Positions 9,267 to 21,009 are shown, counted from the stretch's first letter. The stretch: DNA of 64,000 nt from Powellomyces hirtus (GCA_025526995.1 JAHLKG010000008.1:1049205-1113204); one strand, 5' to 3'. Notes: generated by a model not told the origin, from the letters alone. Translations and numbers: made by a program.

Positions 9267-10636
9267 CTAACGACCGTTGAGAAAACCCACTAGTTGTTGT
9301 TGAGCATTAGCGACATCGACTGCGCTTTGGATGGCTGCTTGCACTTGCGGTGAGACAATTTGGTTTAACTGATTCTGCGTTGTATTGTCATTCGCCATTC
9401 CTTGCGCTTGGTTTTGGTTCTGATTGGATTGGCCTCGACCGCCTTGACCGCGACCATTTCCGTGGCCTCGTTGTCCGGAGCCACCGCATTGATTACCACG
9501 TTGTTGATTTCCGGTATTATACCAGCAGTCAGCGGACCAATGTCCCATATGATTACAAATTGGGCAAGGAGTTGTTGGTGCTTGACGTCATTGACCGCGG
9601 CCTCTCGATTGGTAACCTTGTCTAGGATAATTGTACGATGGTCTATAGGTAATGAGGTTGCGGCTCACACCAGGTGGATATGGAATGAGGTTAAGATTGT
9701 TGAAGTCGTCCGTGAGGTTGCCAGTGTTGTCTATTCCAGTTAGTCGAGGATTGGAATAAGGACTATATCGTGATTGTCCACCTTGACCGCCTCGGCCACG
9801 ACCGCCTCCATGACCGCGACCGGATCCGCCGCGTCCACAAGAGGATGTATTGAGAGGATTATTATCAGAAAATCCATGAACGACGAAAGCCTGTTGAGCA
9901 GCTTCTATGGCTTGCTGAATGGTAATGGGTGCAGCAGCTGCGGCGGCAGGGTTTGATTGATTTCGAAAGTATTGATCGCATTGTAGAGATAGTGACCGAT
10001 GATAGGGTTCTTAAGGAGATCTGCCTTAAAAATACAAACAATATCAGCAGCAGGAATAGTAGCTTGTGTAGGATCGAGACGCAAAGCGGCATCAAGTTCA
10101 TGACATTCATCTTGGAACTTTGTAACAAATTCCTCAAGTGAGTTCCCGAGAGCAAGATTGGTCAATCGAAGTTCGATCGCGTTGCGAAGATTGCGAGGGA
10201 AGAATTCGGTAATGAGGGCTGTTTGGAAAGCTGCCCAACTGGCAGGTGCTCCTGCGGCAGAAGTAGTGTTGTACCATTCGAGAGCAGTACCCTTGAGGTA
10301 AGATTGGAGAGTGCCAACGTAGTTGGCCATGTGCAATGGTACGGCAGGAACTGCGGGAACAGGAGGAGGACCGACAGCCGCAGGAACGGCGGGAGTAGCA
10401 AGAGCCCAATAAAAGTTACTGTGAGAAGTCAAAAACTCCTCTATCTTCTTGGCGGACTTGGTGCCATTGTATTCAGAGAGCTTAGCCTTTTGTGCGTCGA
10501 GGAGGGTCTTAGCTCGGTTAGGACGAGCGGGAACTGCGGCAGCAACAACAGGAGCAGCGGCGATAACACCGGCAGTAACGGCGGTAACAATAGCAGCTTG
10601 TACAGCGGGAGTAAGTGCAGGAGGCATGTTGTTCAA
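9267..10636 (-). pseudogene. Gypsy Gag with zinc knuckle, frame-broken
   Basis: The first part (10636 to about 9905) has an Ala/Val-rich start, then a retrotrans_gag core (YVGTLQSYLKGTALEWYN, EEFVTKFQDECHELD). The reading frame then changes at least once near 9900. The C-terminal part (about 9850-9267) is Gly/Arg-rich and ends with a CCHC knuckle whose visible part is GHWSADCW, followed by Gln/Asn-rich sequence to FLNGR. The start is at the ATG at about 10627, close to the primer-binding site. Confidence 0.8.
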
Positions 10637-10669
10637 TTGGAGTGATTGTGATTGATGGTGCTAGTGTGG

Positions 10670-10682
10670 AGTGGTGCTACCA
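10670..10682 (-). other. Gypsy primer-binding site
   Basis: Minus-strand bases tggtagcaccact follow directly after an LTR end ...gttaca. A PBS starting with TGG is complementary to a tRNA 3' CCA end. The same 13-mer occurs at the same relative place at 15019-15031 (minus) and 17594-17606 (plus). Confidence 0.75.
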
Positions 10683-10990
10683 TGTAACGTCAAAGGAAGC
10701 TTTGATAGTTGGTAGTAATAAATAGTGTGTATTATCATGCGTTGTAAGGTAACGAGCAGAGAAGGGCGACCAGCGGCTGACAGCTTTATATAATGCGTGT
10801 CAGGGTGGCGCAAAGTAATTTATCTGCAAGGCGCTTTATTGCCTATGAGTCAGGAGTCATGTGTATCACCAATGAACGGGTGGCCAGCCCGAACAAAGGA
10901 TCGCGTATAACATAATCAGAAGATCACAAAAAAGTATAAGGATATGAGGTTTCCCCAACATAAAGTGCGTTTGGCTGGATAGGTAATTGA
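10683..10990 (-). repeat. Gypsy 5' LTR, inner end defined, outer end approximate
   Basis: The inner boundary is set by the primer site: on the plus strand the LTR begins tgtaacgtcaaagg. A TATA element (minus strand tatataaag, about 10780-10790) lies about 100 bp from the inner end. The second LTR copy is outside the window, so the outer edge near 10990 is a guess. Confidence 0.55.
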
Positions 10991-11099
10991 CAATGCAAAT
11001 CATGAATGGACACTCGGGACTTCCTTAAGGCCGTGATAATTTGAAGAGGTCAAATCCATGGGTATGATCAACTGTGGAGGGTATTGGAAGTGGTGTCAA

Positions 11100-11640
11100 G
11101 AGGCCATTGCATGGTGGGCGCGAGAATGAGCGGCATTTTGCGCAGGTACGAACGAAAGAGCGGATATCCTGTTGCATCTTGAGCCAAAAGTATTGACGCA
11201 ACCTTTTGGCGTAAGTGACTAATGGTCCGTGATGTCCGCGGTTAGGGAGTTCATTGTGGAATTCTCGAAGGACGTGTGGTCTGAGAGTGTAAGGAACGTA
11301 AAGTTGTTCACTTTCGTATGTGATAATTCCATCGAGTCATATAGCAAATCGTCGATACCGATCTGGGTGCTCATGTTCTGGCTTCTTGAGTATTTCGGTA
11401 GTATGAAGTGCGTATTCATCTTGGAGCAGTTCATGTTTCCATTCTTCAAATCCGAACGTAATCGGGAATGGGTGCTCACTGGTATTCATATATGCTGTAA
11501 CCATCAATCGTTTCTGACATTCAATGCAGCGCGGTGCATATGTAGAATTGTCAAAGCAGGTCGGCAATTGTATTGAATCAGCCGGGAAGATATTGAATCG
11601 AAAAGTCGAATTCCTGCAAGGTTTCAACCCATCCTGCTTG
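11100..11640 (-). pseudogene. Gypsy RNase H / integrase zinc-finger remnant
   Basis: The frame reads STYAPRCIECQKR (compare IYAPRCVECQRRID in the first element), EEWKHELLQDEYA and KKPEHEHPDRYRRFAI. It then continues in other frames as a degraded integrase N-terminus (around GLRTYVPYTL...HNELPNRGHHGPL). No complete domain remains. Confidence 0.65.
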
Positions 11641-11759
11641 ACGTTTACTCAAGTGCGGTTGCATTTGAGGTGCATGAGCAAATGGTGATTGACAAGAGCA
11701 ATGAAGGGCAGATTGATAAGGTAGAACCGGTTTGTTTTGACGAACTTCACAAGGGCTAG

Positions 11760-12760
11760 AAGCTCTTGTTTGTGTAACAGGTATCAGGTTTCAGCTCCAT
11801 TCATTTTGCGCAAAAAGAAGAGTACCAGAAGCAGCTTGAGAAGTTGCTCCATAGCTCGTCCTCGGTGGATTGGTAATGGCATGGGGAGAGGTTCTCCATC
11901 GTCAGTTTGTCCTAACCATCTCAAGATGGCATAGCCTGATGAATCCAAACTGGATCATTGGAGTTGATCGTGGCCAGGACTGGAGCACTTGTGACGGCAG
12001 CCTTGAGGGAATTGAGGGCCTCTTGTTCTTTAACCGTCCATTTGAATGTGCTTTTGATGCCTTGTAAGGCCAATAATGGTGCAGCAATTTCGGCGTATTG
12101 TTCAATGTAGTTGAGGAAGTAGTTTGTTACTCTCAGGAATTGCCGGATGTGTCACATAGTCCGTGGGGTTGGCCAATCTTGAACGGCTGCGATCTTGTCA
12201 CTTGCAATGCGCATGCCATCGATGCTGAAGAGATGCCCACAGCATTTGATTTCGCGTTGGCCCCAGTGGAATTTGGCGGTATTCATATAAAGAGAATGGT
12301 CTTGCAATCGCTGAAGGACTTTGACTACTTCTTGTCGATGCGTATTAGGATCAGGTGAGAAAATAAGAGTGCCGTCGAGGTAGCAAATAACACAGATATC
12401 ATATAGATTGCCTAGGACTTGATTCATCAATCGTTGAAAAGCGCCAGGTGCGTTGCAAAGCCCAAAAAGCATGACGACATAGTCGAAGAGCCCAAATTTT
12501 GTACAAATAGCAGTCTTCTTGCGGTTTTCGGGGGCGATAAGTAGTCAATGATAAGCATCTTTCAAATAGCAGCAGGCGTCTAGTAGCTGGTTTCTCATCT
12601 CCTTTAAGTTCGGAAACTGAGGGCAGTCCTTGATTGTGACTGCATTTAGTCTGCAATAATCCCAGCAGACACGGATCCTGCCAGTCTTTTTGACAGCAAA
12701 AACCACGGAGGTGCTCCAAGGAGACTTAGAGTGTTGTATTCACCCTTTTGAAAGTAGATG
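11760..12760 (-). pseudogene. Gypsy reverse transcriptase remnant
   Basis: One frame (12472-12152) reads MLFGLCNAPGAFQRLMNQVL, then CYLDGTLIFS where YLDD is expected, then GQREIKCCGHLFSIDGMRIA. The upstream frame (12719-12399) holds parts of the fingers. The second catalytic Asp is replaced by Gly and the domain is split over at least two frames, so it is inactive. Confidence 0.75.
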
Positions 12761-13229
12761 ATCCAGTTCTTTCCAGAGTTTGCCCAATTGATCTTGTGAT
12801 ATAGGGCGTAAGGCTTGGAATACGGGTTTCGGTCTGGGAGTAATGTCAATGTGGAAGTTATTGTTGCCTCGATTGGGGGGTAGATGATCCATTTCTTTGA
12901 AGAGTGTGTTTTCGAATCGTCAAAGAACTGAATGGAGGAATTTAGGCCATGATGGATCAGTTTTGGCTTTATTCCCTTCCGCAGTAGCACGTATGTGGAC
13001 TGCAAATGCTTTGCAATACTGTTTATGTCAAAGTTGTTTATTGAATCGTTTTGTGGAGACCGCGGCAATGCCTTGGAAAGATTTCTGTCGTTCACGTTTG
13101 ATGTCTTTGGCAGCCCCACAAATGGTAAATGTTTGGGCCTTGCGGATAAATGAATTGAGGTTTTTGCGTATGTCGCTTGGATGGGAGTGACAAACAATGG
13201 AAATGTTTCCCATCCAGGGTGAATAGGAT

Positions 13230-13682
13230 TCAATGTGGTCGTTCGATAGTGATACAGGTAAAATTGCCGATTGCTTTGAAAAAGGGGAGTCCCAGAATGA
13301 GCGGGATCCCAATCAGCGCGATCTCAAAATGGATGGAAGCAATGGGATCGTAGTTTTGTGAGGCCTTATTGAAGATTTGGATTGGTTGAGTTGTGAGAGA
13401 TGTGATTTGAATTGTTTGACTGGCGCCGGGGGTATCAATGTTGTATGGTTTATGGAGAGGTCTTTTTTTGAGTTTTTGTTCTTCGGCCATACGGTCTTGA
13501 ACTACCATAGTATTACAGCCGGTCTCTAAAAGAGCCATAATCAGCTCGGTACCCATCCTGACTTGGAAGACCCAACTGTGTACACTCAAAGCCTTGCCAG
13601 GCTGAAGTTGGGTTTGGAGGTCTGTTTGTCGGATGGATGTGGGATTGCCCTTAGGGCTTTCAGGTGGTCGATTGCGTGTCAT
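13230..13682 (-). pseudogene. Gypsy protease remnant
   Basis: The 150-residue frame includes LIMALLETGCNTMVVQDRMA and IGIPLILGLPFF, the two halves of a retropepsin fold. The catalytic D-S/T-G is ETG here, so the active Asp is lost. The continuation toward RT (13233-12646) is degraded. Confidence 0.65.
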
Positions 13683-13699
13683 CCACGGGATATCAGATT

Positions 13700-15018
13700 C
13701 AGGACAGATAGTGTGTCCCTTATTGGGCTGAGAGGCACTGATTCCTACTCCCAGCTGTCCAGAAAATCCTGGAAGTCCTGATCCTCTGAGTTGACTTCAA
13801 TCTTGCTGATTCGATTGATTTGCCTGACTGGGTAACTACTGCTAGTGGGTAGCTCTTCGATCGTTTTGCCATTGACGTCTCATTTGGCAAAACAGTCTTA
13901 GATCGTATTGTTTTTTTGTCCACATCACTTGCAGAGCATAGCAGTTCCGCATTTTGTGAGCATTTTAGGAGTGCTCAGAGTTCTGGGGAATGCTGGTCTT
14001 CATGCGAGAGTTCTTTGAGGAGTCGTACTTGGAGTTGGCAAGCTAGGCCTTTTTTTAGGTGTCTGCGGAATTGCTTGCTTGGACATCTGGGCTTTGGTTG
14101 TTAGTCTTTTTGACGTGACTGGTGCAGGTTGAAAGGTATGCTGAGGGGTATGAGAAGGACCTTGTTCAATGTCCAAATAGGGGTGAAACCATGTAGGGGT
14201 CTTGGATTGTGTTCGGGCCAGAGTCGGGAGATATCCATCCACCAGGTTGCGGAAGGCTGGTGCATTTCAAACGCAGATCACAGCCACGGGCCAGGTCCCA
14301 GGTTGACCAATAGTGAGACTCATGGTCATGAAACTTTGGAGGGCTTGAACATGATAAAGGCCATAGGTCAAGTTACAGAGAAGGCCTGCGCGAAAGAGGT
14401 TGATCATCTCGCTTTCGAGTAGGAATTGCTTGGTGGCGTTGCCGTTGCTACAGACAGCGATTGTCTCGAGATGTCAGTATCGTTCCAACTCACGGATGTA
14501 GCCTTTGAGTGAGTCGTCCAGAGAAAGGGCCGCCATTTCTTGATGCAGGCGGTTGGTGACCCTCCAAGGCATCAAGCGTTGATAGAACTGGGTGGCCCAC
14601 CAAGCGGCGACACCTTTGGCTGGGGCGGCAGGTTAAACTCGGAGGTATTCATGATGCCTGTGTGCCACGCGATGACTGGGGGATTCATGTTTGTCACAGC
14701 ATACTCGTCAAAGTAATTGGATTTGTTGTAGGTGATGCCGGTATAGGCTGCAACGAAGTGGTTGCACGCTTTGATTGGTGGTGATGAAAAGGTCGATCAA
14801 CTCCATGTCGTGCTTGCCGGAAAAGTATAGGATTGTCTTTGTGTTAGCAATGAGAGTTGTAAACAAGGTGAACTAGCCGAGTCGGTCGCTGTTCTATAGG
14901 GCAGGGCCAACCGGAGGTATAGTCCAGGTGGCAGGTCCGGGTGCAGCCATTGTGGATCACTGTGTTTCAATCAAAAGAGAGAATGCGCAAGGAAATGAGT
15001 TTGACAGGAAAGAGTGGG
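13700..15018 (-). pseudogene. Degraded Gag region of the second gypsy element
   Basis: This stretch lies between the protease remnant and the primer site and has no long frame. Short minus-strand pieces are Pro/Thr-rich (QTPKKRPSLPTPSTTPQ) or resemble Gag only by position. I see no other gene here. Confidence 0.5.
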
Positions 15019-15385
15019 AGTGGTGCTACCATGTGAGGTGCCTGTGTTTCAAGGTGGAAGAAGTATGTTTTCGAGTGTAGAGTAGATGAGCGAGGAGTTG
15101 GAAACAAGAGAAAAGTGATATTTGAAATGGTCGAGTGAGGAATGTCGATGTATTGATGGCTCCCCCTTCTGCTGGGAGGTACTTTTCTTCTGTTATATAT
15201 GAAGTTCTTTGACTCTGCTGTTTTTAGCTAACTTCGGGAGAACAGGAAGATGATCAAGGGAGCTATGGTACTGTTGCTGCGCAGTACTGAGACTGCGGGA
15301 TAAACTGGTAATCGTTTATAAAGTGTGTGTGCCTTAACTTGGCATATGGCTTTTTACCAGCCAAAGTTGAGTAAAGTATAATTAT
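15019..15385 (-). repeat. Primer site (15019-15031) and 5' LTR of the second gypsy element
   Basis: The 13-mer agtggtgctacca (PBS on the minus strand) is followed on the plus strand by tgtgaggtgcctgtg, the LTR inner end. A TATA-like ttatatat lies at about 15195-15202. The outer LTR edge near 15385 is not firm. Confidence 0.55.
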
Positions 15386-15389
15386 GCCA

Positions 15390-16580
15390 TGATGGCTATC
15401 TCACACCATCAAAGCCTTTGGCTCAGAAGTTGCCTACTTTTACTAGGATTCCACCTAAAAACTAGCGCTCAACATACATGGTACGTTGACAATGGAGGCT
15501 GGTGTGGCTCTTCTTATCTCAAAACAAAACGTTTCAGACGATGTCGGAAAAGCGTATGCTGTGTTTTTGTACAGCAACCTCTTCCTCGCAGTTGAAGTGG
15601 GGACCAGATCAGTTGTATCTTCAATCACTCGCACACAAACGAAAGGTGTTGCCAAAGCCATCCAATCTTGGCGAGGCTTAAGGGTACACTGCTGATGCAT
15701 TTACTATCCTAGGCGATTGTGCTAAAACCTGCATTGGGATAGGAACTTGTTGTCAGTCTGGTGCAACAAATGCGGAACTCAGCCGAGCACGCGTCTCAGA
15801 CAATTGGGCTCAGCCTCATCCCGCCATATCATCAATGAAATTTCCACACCAACATGCCCATCTGGGGGCTCAACCACCCCACGCAACTACAAACGCCCAT
15901 CTGGTGGCAGCACATCGTTCAATCCCAACGCCCATCTGACGGCGCACTGTTCAATCCAAAGGCCCATCTGGCGGCCAACCACGCGGCTTGTACACAATCT
16001 TTCCCCACAGACGCTTGGAGTCAATATTGCGCAGTGACACTGTATATATAAGGTCCTTAATGTCCAGTTTAGTTAGTCCCGTTTGCAATCCCCTTTGTCC
16101 TTCTCCATTGTATTGCTCGGTTTCCAAGCCCCCTTCTCGTCCGTGGTAAATTTTTTGAAAAATCTATATTCGTGAGACTATTTGACAATTGTTACAAATT
16201 GCTACATATTTTTAGTTGCCCCAGTGGGTCAAGCTTTCCGGTTTGGGGGACGGCATCCTTGCGTTACAGGAGCCTTGTGCAACGGAGCCCTCTCGACCCC
16301 CTCAACCATGCTGCCTCGCGGCGCGGTGTTGGGCTCTTTGAAACGGAGACCAATAGGGAGTGCCTTGGTGGCGTTGAAAGTACTCAATCGGATCTGATTG
16401 GAACTCAATGTTGGCCACAACCGCCATTTGAGTTGGGGTTAGATTGGGTCCAACCCAACGGCTGGCATTGACCCGCGCACCAGAGTCCACCGCAACTCTC
16501 TTCTCTGGGTGGAAGACATGGCTTCCTTGTTCCTGCGGCAAGTAAGGAGGCGGCACATCCTCGAAACCAGGAGCGGCAGG
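15390..16580. other. Intergenic stretch with short imperfect repeats
   Basis: No convincing gene was found. At about 15850-15990 a unit like cgcccatctggcggc occurs four times at irregular spacing. Short frames on both strands show no domain. Confidence 0.5.
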
Positions 16581-16584
16581 CCCC

Positions 16585-16765
16585 GATGTGCCCTCAGATG
16601 AAGGTGAAGAAGTTGTGGCAGTAACGGCAAGGCCCCAAATGGAGGGGAAGAAGTTGTGGCAGCAGCAGCCAGGCTCTCAGATGGAGGTAGAGAAGTCGCG
16701 GCGGCAACAGCAAGGCCCAAATTTTCCTCAGATGGAGGTAAAGAGGCAACCTAGTCTGTTGGCGC
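16585..16765 (+). repeat. Imperfect tandem repeat, possibly coding
   Basis: About three copies of a unit of roughly 45-50 bp containing cagatggaggtagagaag and agcagcaaggcccc lie in tandem. The plus strand reads QMEVEKSRRQQQGPNFPQME-like peptides in one open frame (16588-16773). The minus strand reads an Ala/Leu/Pro-rich frame. Whether either is expressed is unclear. Confidence 0.45.
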
Positions 16766-16851
16766 TGCATTGAACCAAAGCAATAAAGTTTTTTTGTTTA
16801 AGCGACACACTCATTTGTAGCAAACAATGAGCTGTTTCCTTGAACAAACTT

Positions 16852-17400
16852 GGGGTTAGGGTTAGGGATAATTGCTGCAGCTGAAGGAAACGCTGATGCT
16901 GCATTATTCTCTTTTTCTCTTTGTCATATATTGCAAATTTACAATTGCATAGAAGACTTTTGTCAATTGATCATTAAATTAATCTTATATTAACAAATAC
17001 TGTAAATTTAAAATTGAAATTATTGACATATTTTCACTTTTTTTTTAAAGGAAATTAGTTTTGATTTTTTTTATGTTTTTTAAAATATTAAAGAATTTCA
17101 TAAATGTTAATTTGAAATTAAAAATTTCGAAATAGCAAATAGTTTTATAAACTACTTCTTCCTGCTTTTTTTCACCCTCTTTTTACCCCATGGATTGTAC
17201 TTTGTTTATCACTTTCTGTAAACCTTAGCATAAGTTTGTGTAGAATTTCCTGTAAATTTCCAGCTGTCATATGCCCCGCGTCCGAAATACTATTTCCAAG
17301 CCACTGGTTTGATCTTCAAAGGACGCAGATTCAAGTTAGCTAAGGAATGGCTGAAACAAGCCTAATCCCACCTTATTATCACATGCATCCTGAAACAAGG
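16852..17400. other. AT-rich gene-free stretch with a short telomere-like motif
   Basis: 16852-16867 reads ggggttagggttaggg, two TTAGGG units, followed at about 16910-17160 by very AT-rich sequence. Two units are too few to call a telomere. No gene is seen. Confidence 0.5.
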
Positions 17401-17439
17401 ATAAGACGTGTTTTTGTACTCGGTGAACTCACCGCTGTA

Positions 17440-17606
17440 TCCGCAATAAGAAAAGTGGCTTAATAGTTGTCGCGATAAGCGGAAATGAACGCGAAGTATA
17501 AATAGTAGAGTACTTTCCGCTTCCGTTTAAGAAATATATGATCTTCTGAACCTTCTATTCGATTTAAGACACTGAAAAACCACTTGTATTACATGGTAGC
17601 ACCACT
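17440..17606 (+). repeat. Gypsy LTR 3' part plus primer site, plus orientation
   Basis: The sequence ends in ttaca at 17593 and is followed by the 13-mer tggtagcaccact (17594-17606), the same primer site as in the two minus-strand gypsy elements. A TATA box (tataaatag, about 17498-17506) lies about 90 bp upstream of the LTR end, as in LTR promoters. No gypsy coding sequence follows, so this is a solo or truncated remnant next to the recombinase gene. Confidence 0.6.
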
Positions 17607-17815
17607 ACATTGATTGCAGCCAAGCGGGCCCAGCCCGCCTGGGTAAGTAGGGGTCGGTGCTCATTCTCGGTTGTGGCAACTCGTCTCATGTTGCCCGTCT
17701 TCCCTTGTTATCTACAGGACCCTTCGGTTCATGAAAAATCCACCCCCAAGGGGTCGGCTGACTTGCCTTCTTGCTGGAAGTGCCAACTTTTCCGCAAGGT
17801 TAGGTCAGGGGTTGG

Positions 17816-19870
17816 ATGCAAATCCCTATACTAACTGGCGTGTTCCTGCACAAAGGACAAGCGATATCAGCCAATCTCAATGAAAACGGCGGGGAGTTCG
17901 ATGTGTCCGTGGAAGCAGAATCGATGACTGACGAACACGATGTAGTCACCTGTATCAGTGTTAGTCCACCCCGCACCCCTATTGCCAAAGAAAGAACTCC
18001 GTCGCCCCAAGGGTGCTGTGGCCATGCGCATCCATATCCATCGCCACCACGGGATATCCGTCGCGCAATGCCTGATGTCGACCAGGAGGATTTGGCGCGC
18101 GGGATCAAGAGCGTGGTCCGTTTTAAGTGGTGAGCAGGTTCCCTAGCGTGATTCTTTTCATTGCCGTCGAGGCTAACTTGCAAACCTCTCCTTAGTTATA
18201 CACTGCAGTCTTTCGAAATGACGCCGCTCAATCATCTGGAGTTCCATAGATTTCGCGAGTTCTTTAGCGTGCCATATGAGCCGCGCCGGGGGAACAATAG
18301 ACCGCGCAACGAACAAACCATTGCAAAGTCGCGGGAACGGATCTGTGGGTTTCTAGGATGGTTGAAGCAGTCTGGTCGCTTTACCAACCCCTCCTTTGTC
18401 AATTTTGAAGACATTGAACTGTTCCTGGTGAGCCTCTCAGCTTGTTGCTCTTTGACGAATCTACTGCCAGCTTACACTTTCATTTTCTAGACCAAATATG
18501 TCGAGGGCTACTTGCGGTCTATCCGCGAACTCAATCATGGAAGCATTGGAAACCACCTCACTTCTGCTATCGATGTTTTGAAGTACCGCTCTGCCGCCCC
18601 CAACGTCAACCCGAAGGCGAATCCAAAGATTGCTCAACTCATGCGGGCTCGTAACCAGGAGCAAGTACTTGCTGAAAGACAGCGAAGGGATGGTGAACCA
18701 CGTACATCTATTGGAATTGTCTGGGAGCAGGTAACTGGAGGCAGTAGGGCACCACATCCTCCCACCTTTGGTAATATTTGTTATCCTAAGGTGCTTGAAG
18801 CCGTGCGTCGTCAGCGCTTTCTTGTAGAGCAGCTGTGGGGACCGCCTCACAACAGCCCAGAATCGAGCTATGAACTAGCGGTGCAGGTCCAACAATACGT
18901 AGGTCTCGCATTCTATTCGTCCATGCCACCTGGGAGGTCAAAGGAGGTTCGGTTACTCCTCGATCAAATCTTGACCGAGAGTGAGAGCAGAGAATCCCAG
19001 CATAATCACATCACAACACTCCACGGGCGATATATTGCCGTCATCAGGTACGAATGGGTTGAACATTGATGCTCGATTACAGGTTGCGGAATGCTAACAA
19101 TCCCGACTAGTGACTACAAAAACAAGCATCACTGGGGCAAGGACATGGTGGAGTTGCCGGCGGATAAGGAAATCCTTTCAAAGTATCTCCTCTGGCTGAT
19201 GAATCCAAGCGTTCGACAGCAGATCACCCGCGGAGCAAACCATGGGTTTTTATTCTGCAAGAAATCCGGGGAGGCGTTTGTTACTGCAGCCGAATGGACT
19301 ACGTATTTGTCTGGGATCATCGAAGCCCACACCGGGGTTCCTGGGATTGGACCTAACGCCTTGCGCCACGCATTCACAACATTCATGGAAACGTCGACGG
19401 ATGAAGACCATTTGCGATTGCGCGAATCGGTTGGACGGGCGATGCGCCACACCAGCAGAATCCAGCAGACCGTCTACAATGACATATCTCCACTTGATCG
19501 AAAACGGAAGGGCGTGGATTTCGCTTCAAGGGCATTCAAGAAAGCGGTCATAGACCATGAGAGTGGCGACTACTCCGAACAAACGACTCCAACCATCGGA
19601 TCCGTAGTCGGATTGATGAATGAACAAAACGAGCCCGCTTTTGGGAAGCTATTACGCATTGAATCAGGAACGGATGCCCTTGTGATGGTCTTGCGGACTG
19701 GGCCAGGGGCAGGTGTGCTTACGCCAGATGCCGCGAAAGTTTTGCGGAAACATGTCGCGGTAGACCTCGTTTGGCCGATAGACTATGAGAGCGTCGGTGC
19801 AAACTATATCATTCGTACAAGTCTGGCAACCGTGGGGGGCTTATTGAGAGGACAAACGGTTGCGTTATAA
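17816..19870 (+). CDS. Tyrosine recombinase, four or five exons
   Basis: Exons at 17816-18129, 18196-18427, 18491-19047 and 19111-19870 join in frame across introns of 66, 63 and 63 bp with GT/AG ends (the last has the branch motif gctaac). They give about 620 residues. A further in-frame 60-bp intron at 18731-18790 is likely. The N-terminal half has a helical core-binding region. Box I is FYSSMPPGRSKEVR, box II is PNALRHAF, and the end motif is RAMRHTSRIQQTVYND with the nucleophilic Tyr. A C-terminal extension of about 130 residues includes VWPIDYESVGANY. This set (R, R, H, Y) matches Crypton/DIRS-type or cellular tyrosine recombinases. No RT is attached. The N-terminus may extend upstream (a CWKC-containing exon at about 17720-17798), but the frames do not join cleanly. 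Confidence 0.8.
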
Positions 19871-20350
19871 AACGCGTTACCTCCCTTGATATAGATCAGG
19901 GCATATATTATCGAGGGGCGCAGTTGTCGGCCAGCCTCAATGATGGGAGGTGTCCACCCCTTTGACCTTGATTAATTGTTCTCTAATACCGGCCTTCGTG
20001 CCGCAACGTGGAGGAAACCAAGAGTGTTCCATTGAAGCACCTCTTATGTCTCTTAGCTTGCAGGATGTGCAATGTAATACCACAACCGTTCATTTCCGGT
20101 CACGCAATTCTCAGGCGTTCTAGAAGCCAAACACCCTGAATGGCCTCCCGCTTGAGAATGAGGAATGGCTTCGATTTCACATAAACATACTGGGCCCGGA
20201 TATGCGGCTTCTGAAGGACACAAAGATTACAACAATAATGGAGCGGCTACAGCGTAAAACCTCTTACTCCTGGAACCTATCTAAAATCGACCACCACATC
20301 CATAAGCTCACTGACCAATTCGACAAACAGGTTTTGGAAGACGCAAACGG
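19871..20350. other. Gene-free spacer
   Basis: There is no long frame, repeat or motif here. It is the 3' flank of the recombinase gene. Confidence 0.5.
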
Positions 20351-20847
20351 TCAAGAAAGCGCCGGCACTTGACCGATCGGAAATGTTAAACGTGTTTCAG
20401 ATTGTGGAATTGGCTCCATTCGGACAAGTCCGACCGGAGCTGTCTGCGTGGAGGCAGACTGTCGAGCCAGCCGGGCTCGGTTTCGTCTATGTGCGTTCCG
20501 AACGATTGCTTTCAGCTTGTCGACATCAGGCTTCAGCTGCTCTTGGGACATGCCGCGAGCCGGCCACTGGAAAGCTTCCCGGTCGGAAAGACGGTAGTCC
20601 ACAAAGTTCTTACTTGTATCACCCCATGATGACGCAACATCAGCAGATGCAGTCCTATGCGACTCCATGAGAACTCCGAAGCTTTTACTAGTTCTTCTAC
20701 GGCTGTGTACTCTTCAACTTGAGATAAGGCAAGGAGGGACACAACGATGGCTCGCGTCAGACTCCGCACGTTGCGGTTATTGTCTGGGATCGTCAAGTCG
20801 ATTGTCTCGAACTTTGGGATTCTCGGAAACTGCTGAAGGGACAACAT
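20351..20847 (-). CDS. Hypothetical protein, frame change inside
   Basis: A TATA box (minus strand gatataaaaagcc, near 20890-20900) lies about 45 bp upstream of an ATG at 20847, giving MLSLQQFPRIPKFETIDLTI... to about 20680. Coding-like sequence then continues in another frame (SSWGDTSKNFVDYRLSDREA...LKPDVDKLKAIVRNAHRRN) to the stop at 20351. Either an intron or a frameshift lies near 20640-20690. I found no exact GT/AG pair that joins both frames. No domain is recognised. Confidence 0.4.
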
Positions 20848-21009
20848 CGGATGTGACGTTTGACCAAGAGGACGTGTATACAAGCGGCTTTTTATATCTC
20901 TTTTTCAACTGCTCGTTTCGTTGGACCGCTCTGACCGCTGAGCACTTTGCATTCGTTGCGGTCACAGCCCGCCACCAGAGATGATGGAGGAGTGCGAGAG
21001 CGGGCAACT

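Larger units (their letters stand above)
1..10990 (-). mobile_element. Ty3/gypsy element, inactive and split by the copia insertion
   Basis: In minus-strand order there is a 5' LTR end with primer site (about 10670-10990), Gag (10636-9267), protease-RT (9204-7822), RT/RNase H (7809 onward), integrase (to 6184), the copia insertion, then the integrase end (478-1). The RT-before-integrase order is diagnostic of gypsy. Nonsense changes at about 7822 and 6319, frame breaks in Gag and RNase H, and an altered RT active site show it is dead. The 3' LTR lies beyond the left edge, and the outer border of the 5' LTR is not fixed. Confidence 0.9.
11000..15385 (-). mobile_element. Second, heavily decayed Ty3/gypsy element
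   Basis: Minus-strand fragments run in gypsy order: LTR and primer site (about 15385-15019), Gag-like sequence (about 14960-13700), protease (13682-13230), RT (about 12760-11760), RNase H and the start of integrase (about 11640-11100). Many stops and frame changes separate them. It shares the primer site with the other two gypsy copies but is clearly diverged from the 1-11 kb element. No matching 3' LTR was recognised at its left end, so it may be truncated there. Confidence 0.75.

Noticed and set aside
16852..16867. Telomere or interstitial telomeric array
   Set aside because: Only two TTAGGG units are present, which can occur by chance.
17594..19870. DIRS/Ngaro element made of the LTR remnant and the tyrosine recombinase
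   Set aside because: There is no RT or RNase H, and the LTR end carries a gypsy-type primer site found in two ordinary gypsy copies. The proximity is probably chance.
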